Assembly: GCA_013396525.1 (NCBI GenBank)
Contig: VWYX01000205.1
Coordinates: 503,501 to 567,500 of the forward strand
DNA from: Chaetorhynchus papuensis
Lineage: Eukaryota > Chordata > Aves > Passeriformes > Rhipiduridae
Length of the DNA stretch: 64,000 nt
Direction of reading: 5' to 3'
Positions 12,301 through 23,700 of the stretch are shown piece after piece. Each line of letters starts with the position of its first letter. Position 1 is the stretch's first letter. The notes below the pieces were generated by a model. The model saw only the letters and a list, made by a program, of their open reading frames with translations. It was not told where the DNA came from and searched no databases. Both the position numbers and the translations under genes were made by a program.

Positions 12301-15300
12301 TGAGGGAAATGGATTTTATTAGCCCGGTTACAATCCCTTTACTTAGGGCTGTTATTACAGCTCCCTCCCCTTAACTGTGCCACCTGCTACACACACAAAT
12401 AACAGGTGAGACCATAGTGAGGGGTTGTTACAGGCCAGAGCACTCGACTGGCAAAGAGATTCTCACAGAAAATTGTCTCTGCTTGCCTGAGCAAACCCTG
12501 CAAGGTGCTCAGGGAGCCAGGCTGGTGCTCCACAGCCGGGATGCAGCAGCCACTCCAGGGATTGCTCTTGGCACTGCAACGGGAACAGCCCAGCCCAAAC
12601 ATCACCAGCAGCACCAGCGAGGGACAAACCTGCCCCAAAAGAGGCTCTGATCTCTGGGAAACGGGAGCAGAGGGGGAAATGGCCAAGCCCAGGGCACAGA
12701 ATGAGGTTTAAACTGTGGCAAACTCTCATCTGTGCTCCAGCAGCTTCACCACCACAGGGCCCATGAGGAACAGCCTCGAAAGAGAATTTTGAGCAGTTGT
12801 TGGTGCCACAGCTCTGGGATATAGCAAAGAACAGTGGCTGGTTCCTCAACCCACCTATTTTTTTTGATGCACTTTCTCCTCAGGCATTGTCCTGTGAAGT
12901 GTTTTACTGACTGAGGAGACTTTGGCCAGCACACCACAATGATTAGGTAAGGTCCATGGTTTGCTGGTCCAGCACCAGCTCCCCAGGTCTCTCAGGGGAA
13001 TAGTACACAGCACTAAAGCCCTTCCTTGGGATGACCAGTCCATGGGCTGCTTGAATCTCCCTTACTCGCCAGCCCTTTGTTTTCTTCCTGTAAATGTCTG
13101 AAATAATTAATCTAAGATTTAAAGACCAAAGTTACTGTAGTGTGCCCAAAATAATAAATGTCTCAGATTTTCAATTATCCTAAATGTAGAAGTGTTGGAT
13201 CCCATTTCTGCATCTAATGCGTCACACAGAACCATTACCCCACAATCCATTAATTATCACAAGGTCAGCACATTCTCTGGTGTCTCTTCGTGACTGCACA
13301 ATGAACAAGCACTGCCTCTGCTCTGGGCAGACTCCACTTGTGGATATACAGACTCTGGCTACCCAAAAGGATCCAGAGAACAGTGCTGGGCTTTGGAGGT
13401 AAACATGTCTGTGTAGAACAGGAGAGGAGGACAAGGGAGACCAAGCTGTCCATGTAATTTTGAGCCTAAACGAGAAACAAAAAACCACGCTGCTCAAGGG
13501 AGATGTGCAAAAGAGCCAAAACTACGCCAAAGAATAGCTGTATAAACAGAAAATGAAAGACTGCTTTCATCCACAAAAGATTTCAAGAAATAGGAGGAAG
13601 GAGAAAGTAGGAAACAAAATAGCAGGGAAAAAATGAAAAAGAGAGTTCAGGGCAGGTCTAGTCCCCATCTGTTCGTACCTGCCACCATCACAGCCCACAT
13701 CTGCTGCCAGTTGTGACAGGGTGGGCTCTTGGACATGAAAAAGATACCAGCTCCTTCCTCAAATTCACCGCAGCCCCTCCCACAAGGAAACACTTACTGG
13801 ACAAAGGTGAGAAGGAAACTGGGGAGAGGTACAGTCTCTCCCTGAGCACCAGACATTCGTCCAAGCTGTTCCCAGATTTGGAGTGCATCAATCCAGTGAA
13901 CCAGTCCTTGTCATCCCCTTCACTTTTGTCCAGGCTTTGTCTGCTTCTGTCTCACCCCATTTCTGCAAAGACTCTCAAGACCTTTGTGTGATCCCCAGGC
14001 CCCACCTGCAATATGGCCTTTCTCAAACACATAAAATGCCCACTCTACTCCTGCCCTTGCTTTTCCCACTTTCTCTGAGCTTCTTCTGCCTGGCTTTCAT
14101 TTTCAAAGATTCTAGAGGTAATATTTTATTGTAATGGGTTTTATTACGATGATTTACAACACCCTTAAGTGCTTTGGTGAAGGAAGAAAGAAAGGTTGTG
14201 CTATAAATAAAATTCTCATCTGCCACCAGAGGCACACAGATGATGGATGTGTGGGGGTGACTGCACACACGTCCCCACAGGCCAACCCTCTGCTGGGTGG
14301 TAGCTGCTCTGAAAGGAAGCAGGGTCACAGTGAGGAGGAGGCCATTTGGCAGCGGCTTCCTTCCACAAGGAGCAAGCCAGCCAGTCTGGGAGCCAACAAG
14401 TGAGCAGGGAGAACCAGCGACAAACTGGCTGCCTGTGTTGCCTTTTCTGCTCTGAATCAACACAAATGTTTCTGTTTCCGTGGCATCTTTGAGTCTGGGT
14501 TAATTTACTCCTGTTCCCCATGTGGGTTTCCTGCCAATTCAAACAGGTTACAAAACACAATGCTGGAATCATTCCCTGGTGTAATATCTCTCAGTATGCC
14601 ACCAACTGGGGTTCTTTTTAATAGGGTTAACTAGTTTAAGAGAAGGAATAAATTCCTACAGCAGGAGAAGGAGAGAGAGCAAGGGAAGTTTACAGCTCCT
14701 GAAATCATTCTCCTTTGAGCTTCACTATGAATGAAGGGAGCCAGGGGAAGATGATGACATGGAGAGGGAACAAAACAAAACAAAGCAAAAATAGATATCT
14801 AATAAAGAAAGAAAAAGGCACAGAGAAGAACAGAGGAGGGGGGTTATCTATCCTGCAGCTTTACAGACAGTATTAGTATCTTGTTGCCTAATGAGCCATA
14901 GAGGTAATAGACACACCACGAAAATAAAAGTGGGAGGGAAAAGCAAGCATCAATAACACAGAAAAACAACCACAGAGGCTGCTGCTGAGCAAATGTCACT
15001 TCTCTCACCTTCTCTGAGTCTTCCCAGTCAGCTGCCCTCCTCCCTTCCCAGATGTTTGTTCTCTCTCTTCTGGCACTTTATCTCTGCAACCATTTGGTTT
15101 TCATTATGTCCTGGGGTTTCAAGTTGGCAGCAGCCAAGGGGCAAGATTCAAGAACAGCTCTCAGGGGTCCTTTGCAAGTGCTGACATCTCCTTCTCATGG
15201 TGCAGAGAGATGGACTGGCCTCACCAAAGCTGAGAAGGGATCAGAGTGCAAGGACACAGTGGTGTCACCTCTCAGTGTGTCACGGGTGGGATTTCATGTT

Positions 15301-16216
15301 CAGGAAAAGCAAAAAGACCCAGGTCTGTCAGCTTGGGTCAGCAAAGCTGTGTTGGGTGAGACAACCCTCTGGCTTGAAAACCCTGCTCACAGCAGCAAAA
15401 CCAAAGCTTCCAGAACAGCAGCCACCGTCCTTAGCAGTCATTTTACCGGCACGGCTTTCAGGCAAGAAGCTGGGGCAATGACAGGAGTGACAGCCAGGCA
15501 GAGGGCTGTCACTGCCCCATCTTCTCGCCTAGAAACCTCTGCCAGCAACCTGGGCATAAAACGCAGCTGAATCTCAATTAAACTACCTTTCCTTTCTTTT
15601 TGGACACAAAAGAATATGCCCTAGCCTGTTCCTTTCCCTTCCCTATTTCTTTTTCCTTTCTTAACACATCAGTCCCTTCTTCTGTCTTCTTTTTCATCTG
15701 CAGCTCCTGCAGCTGCCTTCAAGGTTTATTCCTTTCCTGTGGGATTATTTGGAAGTTTGCTTGTGCAGGGAGAATAGCATTTCTGTAATAAAGCCTCAGC
15801 CACATTCCATTAGTGTCATTTCCATCTGCAGAAGTGAAGTGTCAGCTAATAAAAGGTAGCACAGACCCCTTGGGCAAGATAAAATGAGAGAGCAAGAGAG
15901 GGGGGGAAAAAATCTACCGTCAGAGATGGAGAAATGATAAATGTCTTTCCAGAAGCAGAAGCACCTGGAATGGGAAGAAGGGAGCACTGGGGGACAGGGA
16001 GGGGAAAGGAAGAAGGGGAGAATATTATCTTTGCTAAGAAGATTGTTTTCTCTGTTTGTTTTTGGAAGGTCTCATTAACTCAAAAATCACCTTCTACCCA
16101 TCTTCTCCATACACTAAGGGCAACATCCAGCCTGGCTGCACCTCTGCAGGGAGAGGATAATGTGCAGTTATTGTTTGCAAGCAGCAATGGCCTGGGGGAG
16201 CTGTGGGGGGCTGTAT
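9303..16216. other. Unique non-coding sequence
   Basis: About 7 kb with no recognised gene or interspersed repeat. Two longer open frames, 188 codons at 9697-10263 (with a 145-codon antisense frame over it) and 172 codons at 15052-15570, have no domain, no repeated pattern and no splice context that I trust. A-rich sequence lies near 14766-14815. A pyrimidine-rich stretch (CCTTTC/TTCCTT words) covers about 15590-15720. A short imperfect hairpin (CTCCCA..TGGGAG) lies near 12158-12182. Confidence 0.5.
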
Positions 16217-16520
16217 GGCAGGGTCGGGCACGGGCAGGGTCCAGCAAGGCAGGGTCCAGCAAGGCAGGGTCTGCCAAGGCAGGGTCCAGCACGGGCAGGG
16301 TCCAGCAAGGCAGGGTCGGGCACGGGCAGGGTCCAGCAAGGCAGGGTCTGCCAAGGCAGGGTCCAGCACGGGCAGGGTCCAGCAAGGCAGGGTCTGGCAA
16401 GGGCAGGGTCTGGCAAGGCAGGGTCCAGCAAGGCAGGGCCCAGCCGGGCAGGGTCCAGCGAGGCAGGGTTGGGCAAGGCAGGGTCCAGCATGGGCAGGGT
16501 CCGGCACGGCTGTGTCTGGC
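16217..16520 (+). repeat. G-rich minisatellite, 15/16-bp unit, about 19-20 copies
   Basis: A tandem array whose unit reads approximately GGCAGGGTCCAGCAA. Units alternate between 15 and 16 bp depending on whether CAA or CAC-G ends them, and variants carry TCGGGCAC, TCTGCCAA or TCTGGCAA. The first half shows higher-order order: units 1, 2, 4, 5, 6 have the same variant order as units 7-11, with one extra unit in the first block. The last recognisable units decay at about 16500-16520. The plus strand is G-rich, with a GGG run in nearly every unit. Stop codons are scarce, so long low-complexity open frames cross it on both strands; these are artefacts of the repeat. Confidence 0.95.
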
Positions 16521-19084
16521 ACACAGAAATGCACTCAGGCTGTGTCCAGGTGGCTCTGCTGAACCCTGTCCCTCCACAGGGATGAGAGCAGACAGGGGTG
16601 TCACTGGCTGTGTCTGAGCTGTGACACCCAAAGGCATTTCTGAGACAACTTCGTCTGTCTAAGCCATTCCCTGACCCCACGCCAGCTGTCCAGCAGGCTT
16701 CCCCGTCTAGATGATGTCAGGAAAAGCCCCTCAGGGTCCATCACTGTGTGCACCTCCCCTGCAGCTCAGGGGCACATTTATGACCCATTTGGTCCCTGTC
16801 TGCTCCCATTAATCAGGAGGGAGGTGACTGCGATGCTGCTGTGGCCTCAGTGCTGTCCGCCAGTCCTCACCAGCCCCACGTCCTGTGCAGTGGAGCAGGC
16901 ATGTCACCCATCTCTCCAGAGCACCCTTCCCTCTGGACAAGGACAGAAAGGCCCAAATGCCACAAGAGAAAAAAAAATTTTAAAAAATTCGGTTAAAAAC
17001 AAGGGCCCTTTTTTTTTCCCTGCAACTAGAACTTATCTCCCCAAGTTCCGATGATCTTTGTCTAGACTCAGGCTCCAATTCTGGAGAAGTCTCAGTTCTC
17101 TGCTGACTTTATCCATGACATTCAGGCTTTTCAGGACCATATCAACTACTACTCAGTGCAAACAACTCCCAACTCCATTAGACAAACAAAACCACAAAAG
17201 AGCATCTCTGATTGGATTTATGCCAGTGTGGCAGCTCTTAATGCCACAACCATGTTAGCACAGGCAAACATGATCCCATGAAATGTGCCATGTGTGCCCT
17301 AGCACAGAGTTTTCAGGTCTTCAGCGAGGCCACTGGAGCTATAGGCAGCTGGCAGAAGATGACAACGTTCAGGCTTTTTCATTCCCCTGAGGAATATGAT
17401 CAGTTCAGACTAAGCCCAAAGGTTGTGTTCTTAAGGTCTTCCTGAGCAGTGATGTGCACCTCAGCCACCAGTGTTTCTTCTAAAATATGCAATACACATA
17501 TTGTGCACATGTGCAGTGTTCCTCCAAGTAATGGCCCTACCTTCCTCTCTTCCACCCTCAGAAACAAGGCTGCTGCTCAATTCCTTCCTAAACCTATCAG
17601 CAGCACTTTGCTGTCAATATTTTGGGAAACAATCACGTCAAACAAAACCATCATATGGGTAAATACAGAAAGTTGTGGTTTTTACAGGCCTCAGGTTCTC
17701 TTAGTTGACCACCCAAAAATACTTCACGATAAGTTAAGGACTTTCCCTCTGATTTTAAATGGAAATATTATCACCTGATAGCCATGCTCCCCTCCTCATT
17801 GTTTGGAGTACATATGGATTTTTCCCTGCATCTGTATAGAAGCATCACCCCTGGGGGCACTGGCAGGGTTTTTAAGCCTGTGACAGATAACCATGTCCCT
17901 CCAATTTCCTGGCTAAAAGCTTCCTAAATTCACGTAGCTGAGCACTCCAGGGAGCCAACGGGATAGCAGTTTGCTTAATAAAAGTTGCCTTTATACAAAC
18001 ATCTAAATCCTATTTTCCAAGAACTGGCAGGGGATTTTCAGGGTGTAATCCACCTACTGCTGACCCTCCACAGCAAAGAAACTTCTCACTTGCTGGGTGG
18101 GAATTCGTTTTCATTGGAGAGCAACACAGGCTTTTTCTGATAGTGCTAGGGGAAGGGAATGGGGGAATGGGGGAATGGGGGAATGCCTGAGGATGACCAC
18201 AGGCAGATGAAAAAGGTTGGGCAGTTTTTTCCATGTCTGCTGAACAGCCTGTTATCAAAGACAACAGGATAGAGAAGGGATTGCTGAAGAGGCTGCAATT
18301 CTCTGAAATTTTGGTCAGGGAAACGATTGCCATGTTCAATGTGGAAGTCTGAATCAACAGACAGCTCTCTGAAGGACATTGGAAAGCGCCCTTTTTGTTG
18401 TTTCAGAAGCAAATTCTCCTACAATCCTATCACTGTTCAGAGGATCTGAATCGCTCCCAAGTAAGCCCTGGGGATTCTCAGCTGTGCTGAGACATCTCCA
18501 TTCTGATGTGGAAGTGTCACTGTCTCACCCTCCTGACACAAGAAACTGTCACCTGGTGAAAATGAGGATGGTATGACAGGAGTGATTAAAGCTTGGAACA
18601 AATACCCATCAATGATTCACAATATTTGAGGAAGATTTGCTCGTCTCTAGGGCCTAGAAAACCACCATGTGCAAGGCTCCTTTTCCCGGGAAGAAATTCA
18701 CAGTGGGCCTTTAAGCCTCTGAAACGTATGCAATGGATTATTAACAAATGTGAGTGGAAGGGTAGCTCAGTTTAATGTCACCTTTGTATACACACAGGCT
18801 TCCATCCTTCCTTCACAGAAAGATTATCCTCCCCACAGATAGATGCTGGAAGTCATCCAAGAATTTAAGAACATTCTTTCATTCACAGGTGTTTTTGGAG
18901 CTTACAACAGCAGTGCTTATTCTGGAAGATGATGAGGGAGAGAATTGCCTTGGCCCTCCAATCAGCTTTTGCCCATTTCACATCAAATTGCTATCTGATA
19001 ATACTCAGTGAAAACTGGAACACTCTAATGCAAACAGAAACGGCTCCAGCAGCCAGAAGAAACACTAATGACACAAATTAAATG
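16521..19084. other. Unique non-coding sequence
   Basis: No gene or LTR/LINE is recognised. It holds a short G-rich tandem repeat (18150-18186, listed separately) and an A/T run near 16968-17020. Open frames are at most 115 codons and overlap on both strands. Confidence 0.5.
18150..18186 (+). repeat. (GGGGGAAT)n short tandem repeat
   Basis: Three full 8-bp units and partial flanking units of GGGGGAAT occur in a row. Such a repeat is likely to vary in length. Confidence 0.85.
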
Positions 19085-19552
19085 GAAAGACACTGAAGCA
19101 TGAAGTGCACCTTGCTGTCCTGCTGGACAAGCTGAACGTGGGCCAGCAGTGTGCCCCCATGGCAAGGCAGTCAGCAGCACCACAGGCTGTGCCAGCAGGG
19201 CAGTGCCAGCAGGGTAGTGCCAGCAGGCCAAGGCAGATGTGGTCACTCAGCACTGGTGAGACACATGTGGAGTCCTGTGTCCAGTGCTGGGCTCCCCAGA
19301 ACAAAAGAAACGTGGATGTATTGGAGGGTGTCCAGCAAAGGGCCAGGAAAATGTCTAAGGGAGAAGGGCACTTTACGTACAAGGGAAGGCTGGGGGAGCT
19401 GGGGTTGTTCTCTGGAGAAGAGAACACTCAGGGAGACCTTACCAACGTGTATTGATCCCTGAGGGAGGAAATACAGGTGGCAGGGCCAAACTCTCCTCAG
19501 TGGTGCCCAGAGTCAGGAGAAGAGGCAAAGGGCACAAACCAAAACGCAGTGA
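19085..19552 (+). mobile_element. CR1 LINE fragment (sense), 3' part missing
   Basis: The plus strand follows the known CR1 sense sequence: 'gacaagctgaa.. gggccagcagtgtgcc', then the 'gtccagtgctgggctcccca' block, 'ctggagaagaga', and 'tcagtggtgcccagagtcag', ending near 'gggcacaaacc'. It corresponds to the region near the end of the CR1 reverse-transcriptase frame. The frame is broken, so this is a dead copy. A small local triplication (19190-19228) sits inside it. CR1 copies normally keep their 3' end, but here the match stops at the adjoining LTR and I cannot see the missing part on its far side, which implies a deletion. Confidence 0.85.
19190..19228 (+). repeat. 14-bp triplication inside CR1
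   Basis: TGCCAGCAGGGCAG is repeated at 19190, 19204 and (partial) 19218. The core resembles the normal CR1 words around this position, so the expansion probably arose after insertion. Confidence 0.85.
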
Positions 19553-20277
19553 TGCCGCGGTGCCTCTGCCGGCCGGCTCGCGGTCCAGGCACCGGGCAAT
19601 CTTCCGCCTGCCCCGAAGGGAGGGAGGGAGGGAAACTGATGGCAGCTCAGGGAGGGCAGGTGAAGTTCCAGCTTGGGTTCGCCTTGCCCACTGCTGGTCA
19701 GCGTGCGCGAGGGAGGCAAGAAAGAAAAGCGAGGGGACTTCTTGGGGCGGTGGGAGAAGGGTTTATTGAAGAACAGAAAAACTGCCGAAAAAGCCGCGCA
19801 AATCCGGCGGGCGCGGGGTCATAAACCCCTGCATACAGGGCAGGGAAAACACATAATAACCAATAACTATCGGTTATACCCCTGCATACAGGGCATGGAA
19901 AACACATAATAACCTATAAACATCGGTTATAGCCCTGCATACAGAGTGTGGAAAACACATAGTAACCAATAACTATCGGTTATGGGGTACAACAAGCACG
20001 GGAAGAAGGGGTCCGAGCGAATGGGAGAAGGAGTGGGGAGGGAAGGGGTAACAGATGCCAATTAGATACCAAGAAACATAGAACTACCTGGAAAAATAAC
20101 CAAGTATGAAGCATAAGGAGAGAAGGGAGCAGGAGCCAATGGGCAGCATGTTTTCACACAGCTTTTTGGGCGTTCACTGTACCTTCGATCCCTTGGGCTG
20201 TGGAGGCATCAAACCAATTGACCTTTTGGTCTGCTAGGTCCATCTGACCATGGCTCTGGCCATGGCTCACCACAACA
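19553..20277 (-). mobile_element. Solo LTR, family E, with triplicated U3 repeat
   Basis: A probable 725-bp LTR on the minus strand. Its minus-strand start is TGTTGTGGTGAGCC (plus-strand end ..CACAACA at 20277) and its end is CACCGCGGCA. Flanks are CAGTGA (19547-19552) and CAGTAA (20278-20283), a 6-bp duplication with one mismatch. An AATAAA signal on the minus strand is at 19762-19767, with a TATA-like TTTATGA about 50 bp upstream. The inferred U5 is CpG-rich and long. Three 53-bp repeats (19826-19984) fill part of the inferred U3 and carry CCAAT-type words. The inside edge abuts a CR1 copy. The outer limits rest on the near-match duplication, so the boundary nearest the CR1 is less certain than the presence of the LTR. 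Confidence 0.7.
19826..19984 (-). repeat. Three 53-bp direct repeats in the family E LTR
   Basis: Units start at 19826, 19879 and 19932, exactly 53 bp apart. Each holds two dyads: CCCTG-CATA-CAGGG (perfect in units 1 and 2, altered in unit 3) and ATAACC-10 nt-GGTTAT (perfect in 1 and 2, GTAACC in 3). On the minus strand units 1 and 3 contain ATTGGTTA, a CCAAT-box-like word; unit 2 has lost it. Direct repeats in U3 of retroviral LTRs commonly act as enhancers (established). That role here is inferred from position and structure. Confidence 0.9.
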
Positions 20278-20283
20278 CAGTAA

Positions 20284-22528
20284 ATCAGCACCCACCGTGT
20301 CTCTTGCCTCCTCCCAAAGTGATATCCCACATGGCAGCACGATCATGGCATTGACACTGGAGAAAACATCTCCATTTCTCACCAGACCATTTCCCTGGGC
20401 TTAGAGACAGGGATGAGAAAGTTCCCATTCACCTTGCTCAGACATCCAGGGCACGAGGCTGATTTCACCAACAAAGCTTCAGCAACAGCACAGAGAGAGG
20501 GAGAGTGTCAGAAAATGCATTTAGCTGCTGACAGCAGCCTAACAAAGGATCACTACAAAGGCACGCAGAGCTTGTGACAGGGATGCAGGGAGTTAGTCTG
20601 GGACTTAGGGACCTTAGTTACAACAGCAGGGTGGAGAAGTGGAGCTGGAATCTATAGAAGGAAAAGAAATTATGACCCGACTGACTGATATCTATTCCAG
20701 AGGGACTGAGGAAGGAAAAGAAACTACAAAACTACTTAAAGCTGTATCAAACACACAGAATGAGGACCATGAACTTAAAGATGTGGAGAGGTCATGCCAC
20801 GAAGGAGTAGAGGTGGAAATCAAGAGAAGCAAAAATAAAACAGCTGCAGCGGAGAGAGCAATGAGAGAGAACAGAATAAAAAACGCTGGACAAGAATATT
20901 GACGAGTCAAAAATATCAATTCTGTGCTTCCTTAGCCAATAAGGTTGACACCATGGGATCTGGGGAGGATGGAGGAAGTTCAGAGATGCAATCCACGGTT
21001 CCCTCCAGACAAAGGCCAGGGTTTGCTCACACCTGTACAAATATTACAATGACTCTGCAAACCATTTTTTACAGTCATGAGCTTTTTTTAATGGCAAAGA
21101 AAAATGGTCTGTGCCACCAAGATTTTCTTTTATTTCCTCATTTATTCAGCCCCAGCAGAGCCCCACTCAGCTCAGATATGCCTCAACACTTCTTGCAGAC
21201 CAAGTGAGTGCCTGCATCAAAGAGAGAAAAGGGAGAAGAAACCCACAACATTTTCTTCTCCGGGACAGCTAGATTGTCCTAAAGCCAGTGTTGAGCAAAT
21301 GACACAAGCTGCCTTTTCCAGCCTGAGAGATGACCTTCTCTTTCCTCTTCATCTGTTTCATTAGCTCTAAATTATTCCTGTTGCCAAGACATTTGAAAGC
21401 AAATTGCCAAAAATCTTCAATCGCTACCCCCAGCATCTGATTCCCCAACAGGACTCGGTGCCCAGTCCAATTCTCATCAAGACATGACTTGAAGGCACAA
21501 CATCCTAACCAAGAAACACTGAGAAGGAGAAGCAGAACACAAGGCAGGAGATACTTCACATAAAAACCCCAGCAAGGTTTAGTAGAGTCTATTCTTTTCA
21601 TTCAGGGGCCGCTTCCATATTCATCTGGACCCAAAAAGAGACCAAGGAACAGGAAGAAGCAAAGAGGGAGTGAGCAGGGGATGAGAACACAAGTGTCTGC
21701 TGTCATCCTGTGTCAGTGTCTTTGACAGGACAAAGCTTTGGAGAGGGTTTTAGCCACAGCTGGAGAAAATGCTGCCCCAGTGAATCACAACAGTGGGAAA
21801 ATTAATTCGCTACTGTTAAATCAGCTGTAAGCATGTACAGGTCCGTGAACACCCTACCTTTTATTGTTTTTACTGAACCACAACATAATCTGCCACCAGA
21901 GTCTTCCCAGACCAAGGCCAAGACTGAAATAGCAGGGCCCCTGGCTGTGGCAACTGAGCTGCCACTGTAGATGTGCACAGGGAGGTTGCAGAGGCCGAGA
22001 GGAACCACTCCAGAGCTGGCTCAGAGGGATCTCTGCTTCCAGAGGAGCTCTTTGACTGGAGTAGATGCAATGGCAGCACTGAGAGGGTGAGAGGTGTGCA
22101 GGGTGGAAGAGGGAGAAAGACATGAGCTTGGAGTTGGACAGACTGTGTGTTTTCAGGAGAGCCAAAGAAGTCAGAATTGCCATCGTACCTGCAGGTCAGA
22201 GCCAGGGGACAGCGACTGAGCTGCAGGCTGGCTTTGACTCACAGGTGCCCCAGGCTGGAGCTCAGGCAAATTTGCAGATTTGGTCAGATCAAAGAGAACT
22301 TGGCTCAAGCTCTTTTCAGCTAAGGGAAGAGACATCTCTCTTGCCTGTGACAGTGCACTACATGCTACAGACTCAAGCCTGACTACAGAACTGCCTCATC
22401 TTCAGAATAGACGCACAGACAGTCCTGATTTGCACTGCTTTGGGTGAGGGTCAGCTGGCTGCCCCCAGCCCTGGACAGCACATTGCCAGGTTGTGTGTCC
22501 AGTCACACACGGATGTTGCTCTGCATGG
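20284..22528. other. Unique non-coding sequence
   Basis: No recognised gene or repeat. An 87-codon frame at 20639-20902 is very rich in Glu and Lys, but this follows from the purine-rich DNA and no family is recognised. Other frames are under 113 codons. Confidence 0.5.
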
Positions 22529-22760
22529 AATCATAAAGGATGGAAAAGACCTCCAAGTTAATTGAGTCCAACCTTTGACCAAACCTTACCATGCCACTAC
22601 ACCATGACACTCAGTGCCACATCCAGTCATTTCTTGAACACTTCCAGGGATGGTGATTCCACCACCTCCCTGGACAGCTCATTCCAGTGCTTTACCACCC
22701 TTTCAACGATGAAATTCTTCCTGATGTTCAACCTGAACCACCCCTGGCACAGCTTGACAT
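22529..22760 (-). mobile_element. CR1 LINE 3' fragment
   Basis: On the plus strand this is the reverse complement of a CR1 3' end: 'aatcataaagga', then 'tggaaaagacctccaag', 'gagtccaacc', 'ccacatccag', 'ggtgattccaccacctccct' and 'ttccagtgctttaccaccct'. The 5' side is truncated, as is usual for CR1. It belongs to a pair with the copy starting 213 bp further on. Confidence 0.92.
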
Positions 22761-22972
22761 GCATCAGAAATGGACTCACAGGATATTATTACCGGGTCTG
22801 GAGTGGGGTCCCCAAACTTCCAGATTTTTCTAGTTGTGCTACTGAGGGCATCTAGTTGAAAGGGTTTTTTAACACTTCCTAGGCAGGCAAAGATGGGCTT
22901 CAGTTGCCTGCTTACCTCAGCCTGCCCTGCTCCTCTCCTCCCCTTGCTGCCTCACTCTGAGTGCAGCTGGGT

Positions 22973-23220
22973 CACAGAATCACAGAATAACCAGGCTGGA
23001 AGAGACCTTCAAGATCATCGAGCCCAACCCACACTCCAACACCTCAACTAAACCGTGGCACCGAGTGCCACATCCAATCTCTTTTTAAACACGTCCAGAG
23101 ATGGTGACTCCACCACCTCCCTGGGCAGACCATTCCAGTACTTTACCACTCTTTCTGTAAAACACTTCTTCCTAATGCCCAACCTCTATTTCCCTTGGCG
23201 CAGCCCAGGTCTGTCCTACA
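22973..23220 (-). mobile_element. CR1 LINE 3' fragment
   Basis: Begins with two repeated octamer-like words (CACAGAAT, CACAGAAT), the CR1 3' tail in reverse complement, then 'ggctggaagagaccttc', 'gatcatcgagcccaaccc', 'ggtgactccaccacctccct' and 'ttccagtactttaccact'. It is a 5'-truncated, inactive copy, in the same orientation as the previous one and of similar extent. Confidence 0.95.
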
Positions 23221-23239
23221 GCAGCGTGCAAATGTGCTG

Positions 23240-23700
23240 ACATGCAAGGAGCGCGTTTCCCCACTGGCAGGAGCCGTGCTGGGCAACGCGAGAGTCGCCC
23301 AGCAGGAGCACCAGAACCTGCCAATTACCTTGGCACGCGCCGCGGGATCAAACGGGGCAGGAGCGTAGCGGTAGGTACAGCACAGCTGAGCTCTCCCGCC
23401 AGCCCCTGCCCTCCCCTCAGTGCTGCCTGGTAAATGAAGTCATTTTGGCCGGCAGGACACGCAGCAGATGGGCTGTCACTCAGGGGCTGCGCCCGCACCA
23501 GCCGCTCCTGGGGGTGCCAACTTATTAAGGTCGGTGTTTTACAAACGCGATCAAGGAAGCGAGCTCGAGCGGTGTTATGACAGCAATAAAAGCGTGTCCT
23601 GCTTCATCAGCACTTTGGAAAAATTAGTTTAAATGTCCTCAGTGGCAAGCAGCATTTAGTGCTGCTCAGCGCGGGAGAGGGAGGCAGGAAAAAGAGACTA
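23240..23700. promoter_or_regulatory. CpG-enriched stretch (candidate regulatory island)
   Basis: Roughly 30 CpG dinucleotides by eye in about 460 bp, clearly more than the surrounding DNA, with words such as ACGCGCCGCGGG, GCGATC and GAGCGGTG. It follows two CR1 copies directly and has no TATA or long open frame. It could be a weak CpG island, an enhancer, or decayed repeat sequence. No gene start is seen. Confidence 0.3.

Noticed and set aside
15052..15570. 172-codon open frame
   Set aside because: Starts with a hydrophobic segment but continues without any recognisable fold or motif; overlapping shorter frames are equally open.
15934..16680. Long open frames (up to 227 codons) on both strands around 16.2-16.6 kb
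   Set aside because: They are produced by the 15/16-bp minisatellite; all have low-complexity composition and overlap each other in several frames on both strands.
20639..20902. Glu/Lys-rich 87-codon frame, possible coiled coil
   Set aside because: Charge follows from purine-rich DNA; no family or splice context was seen.
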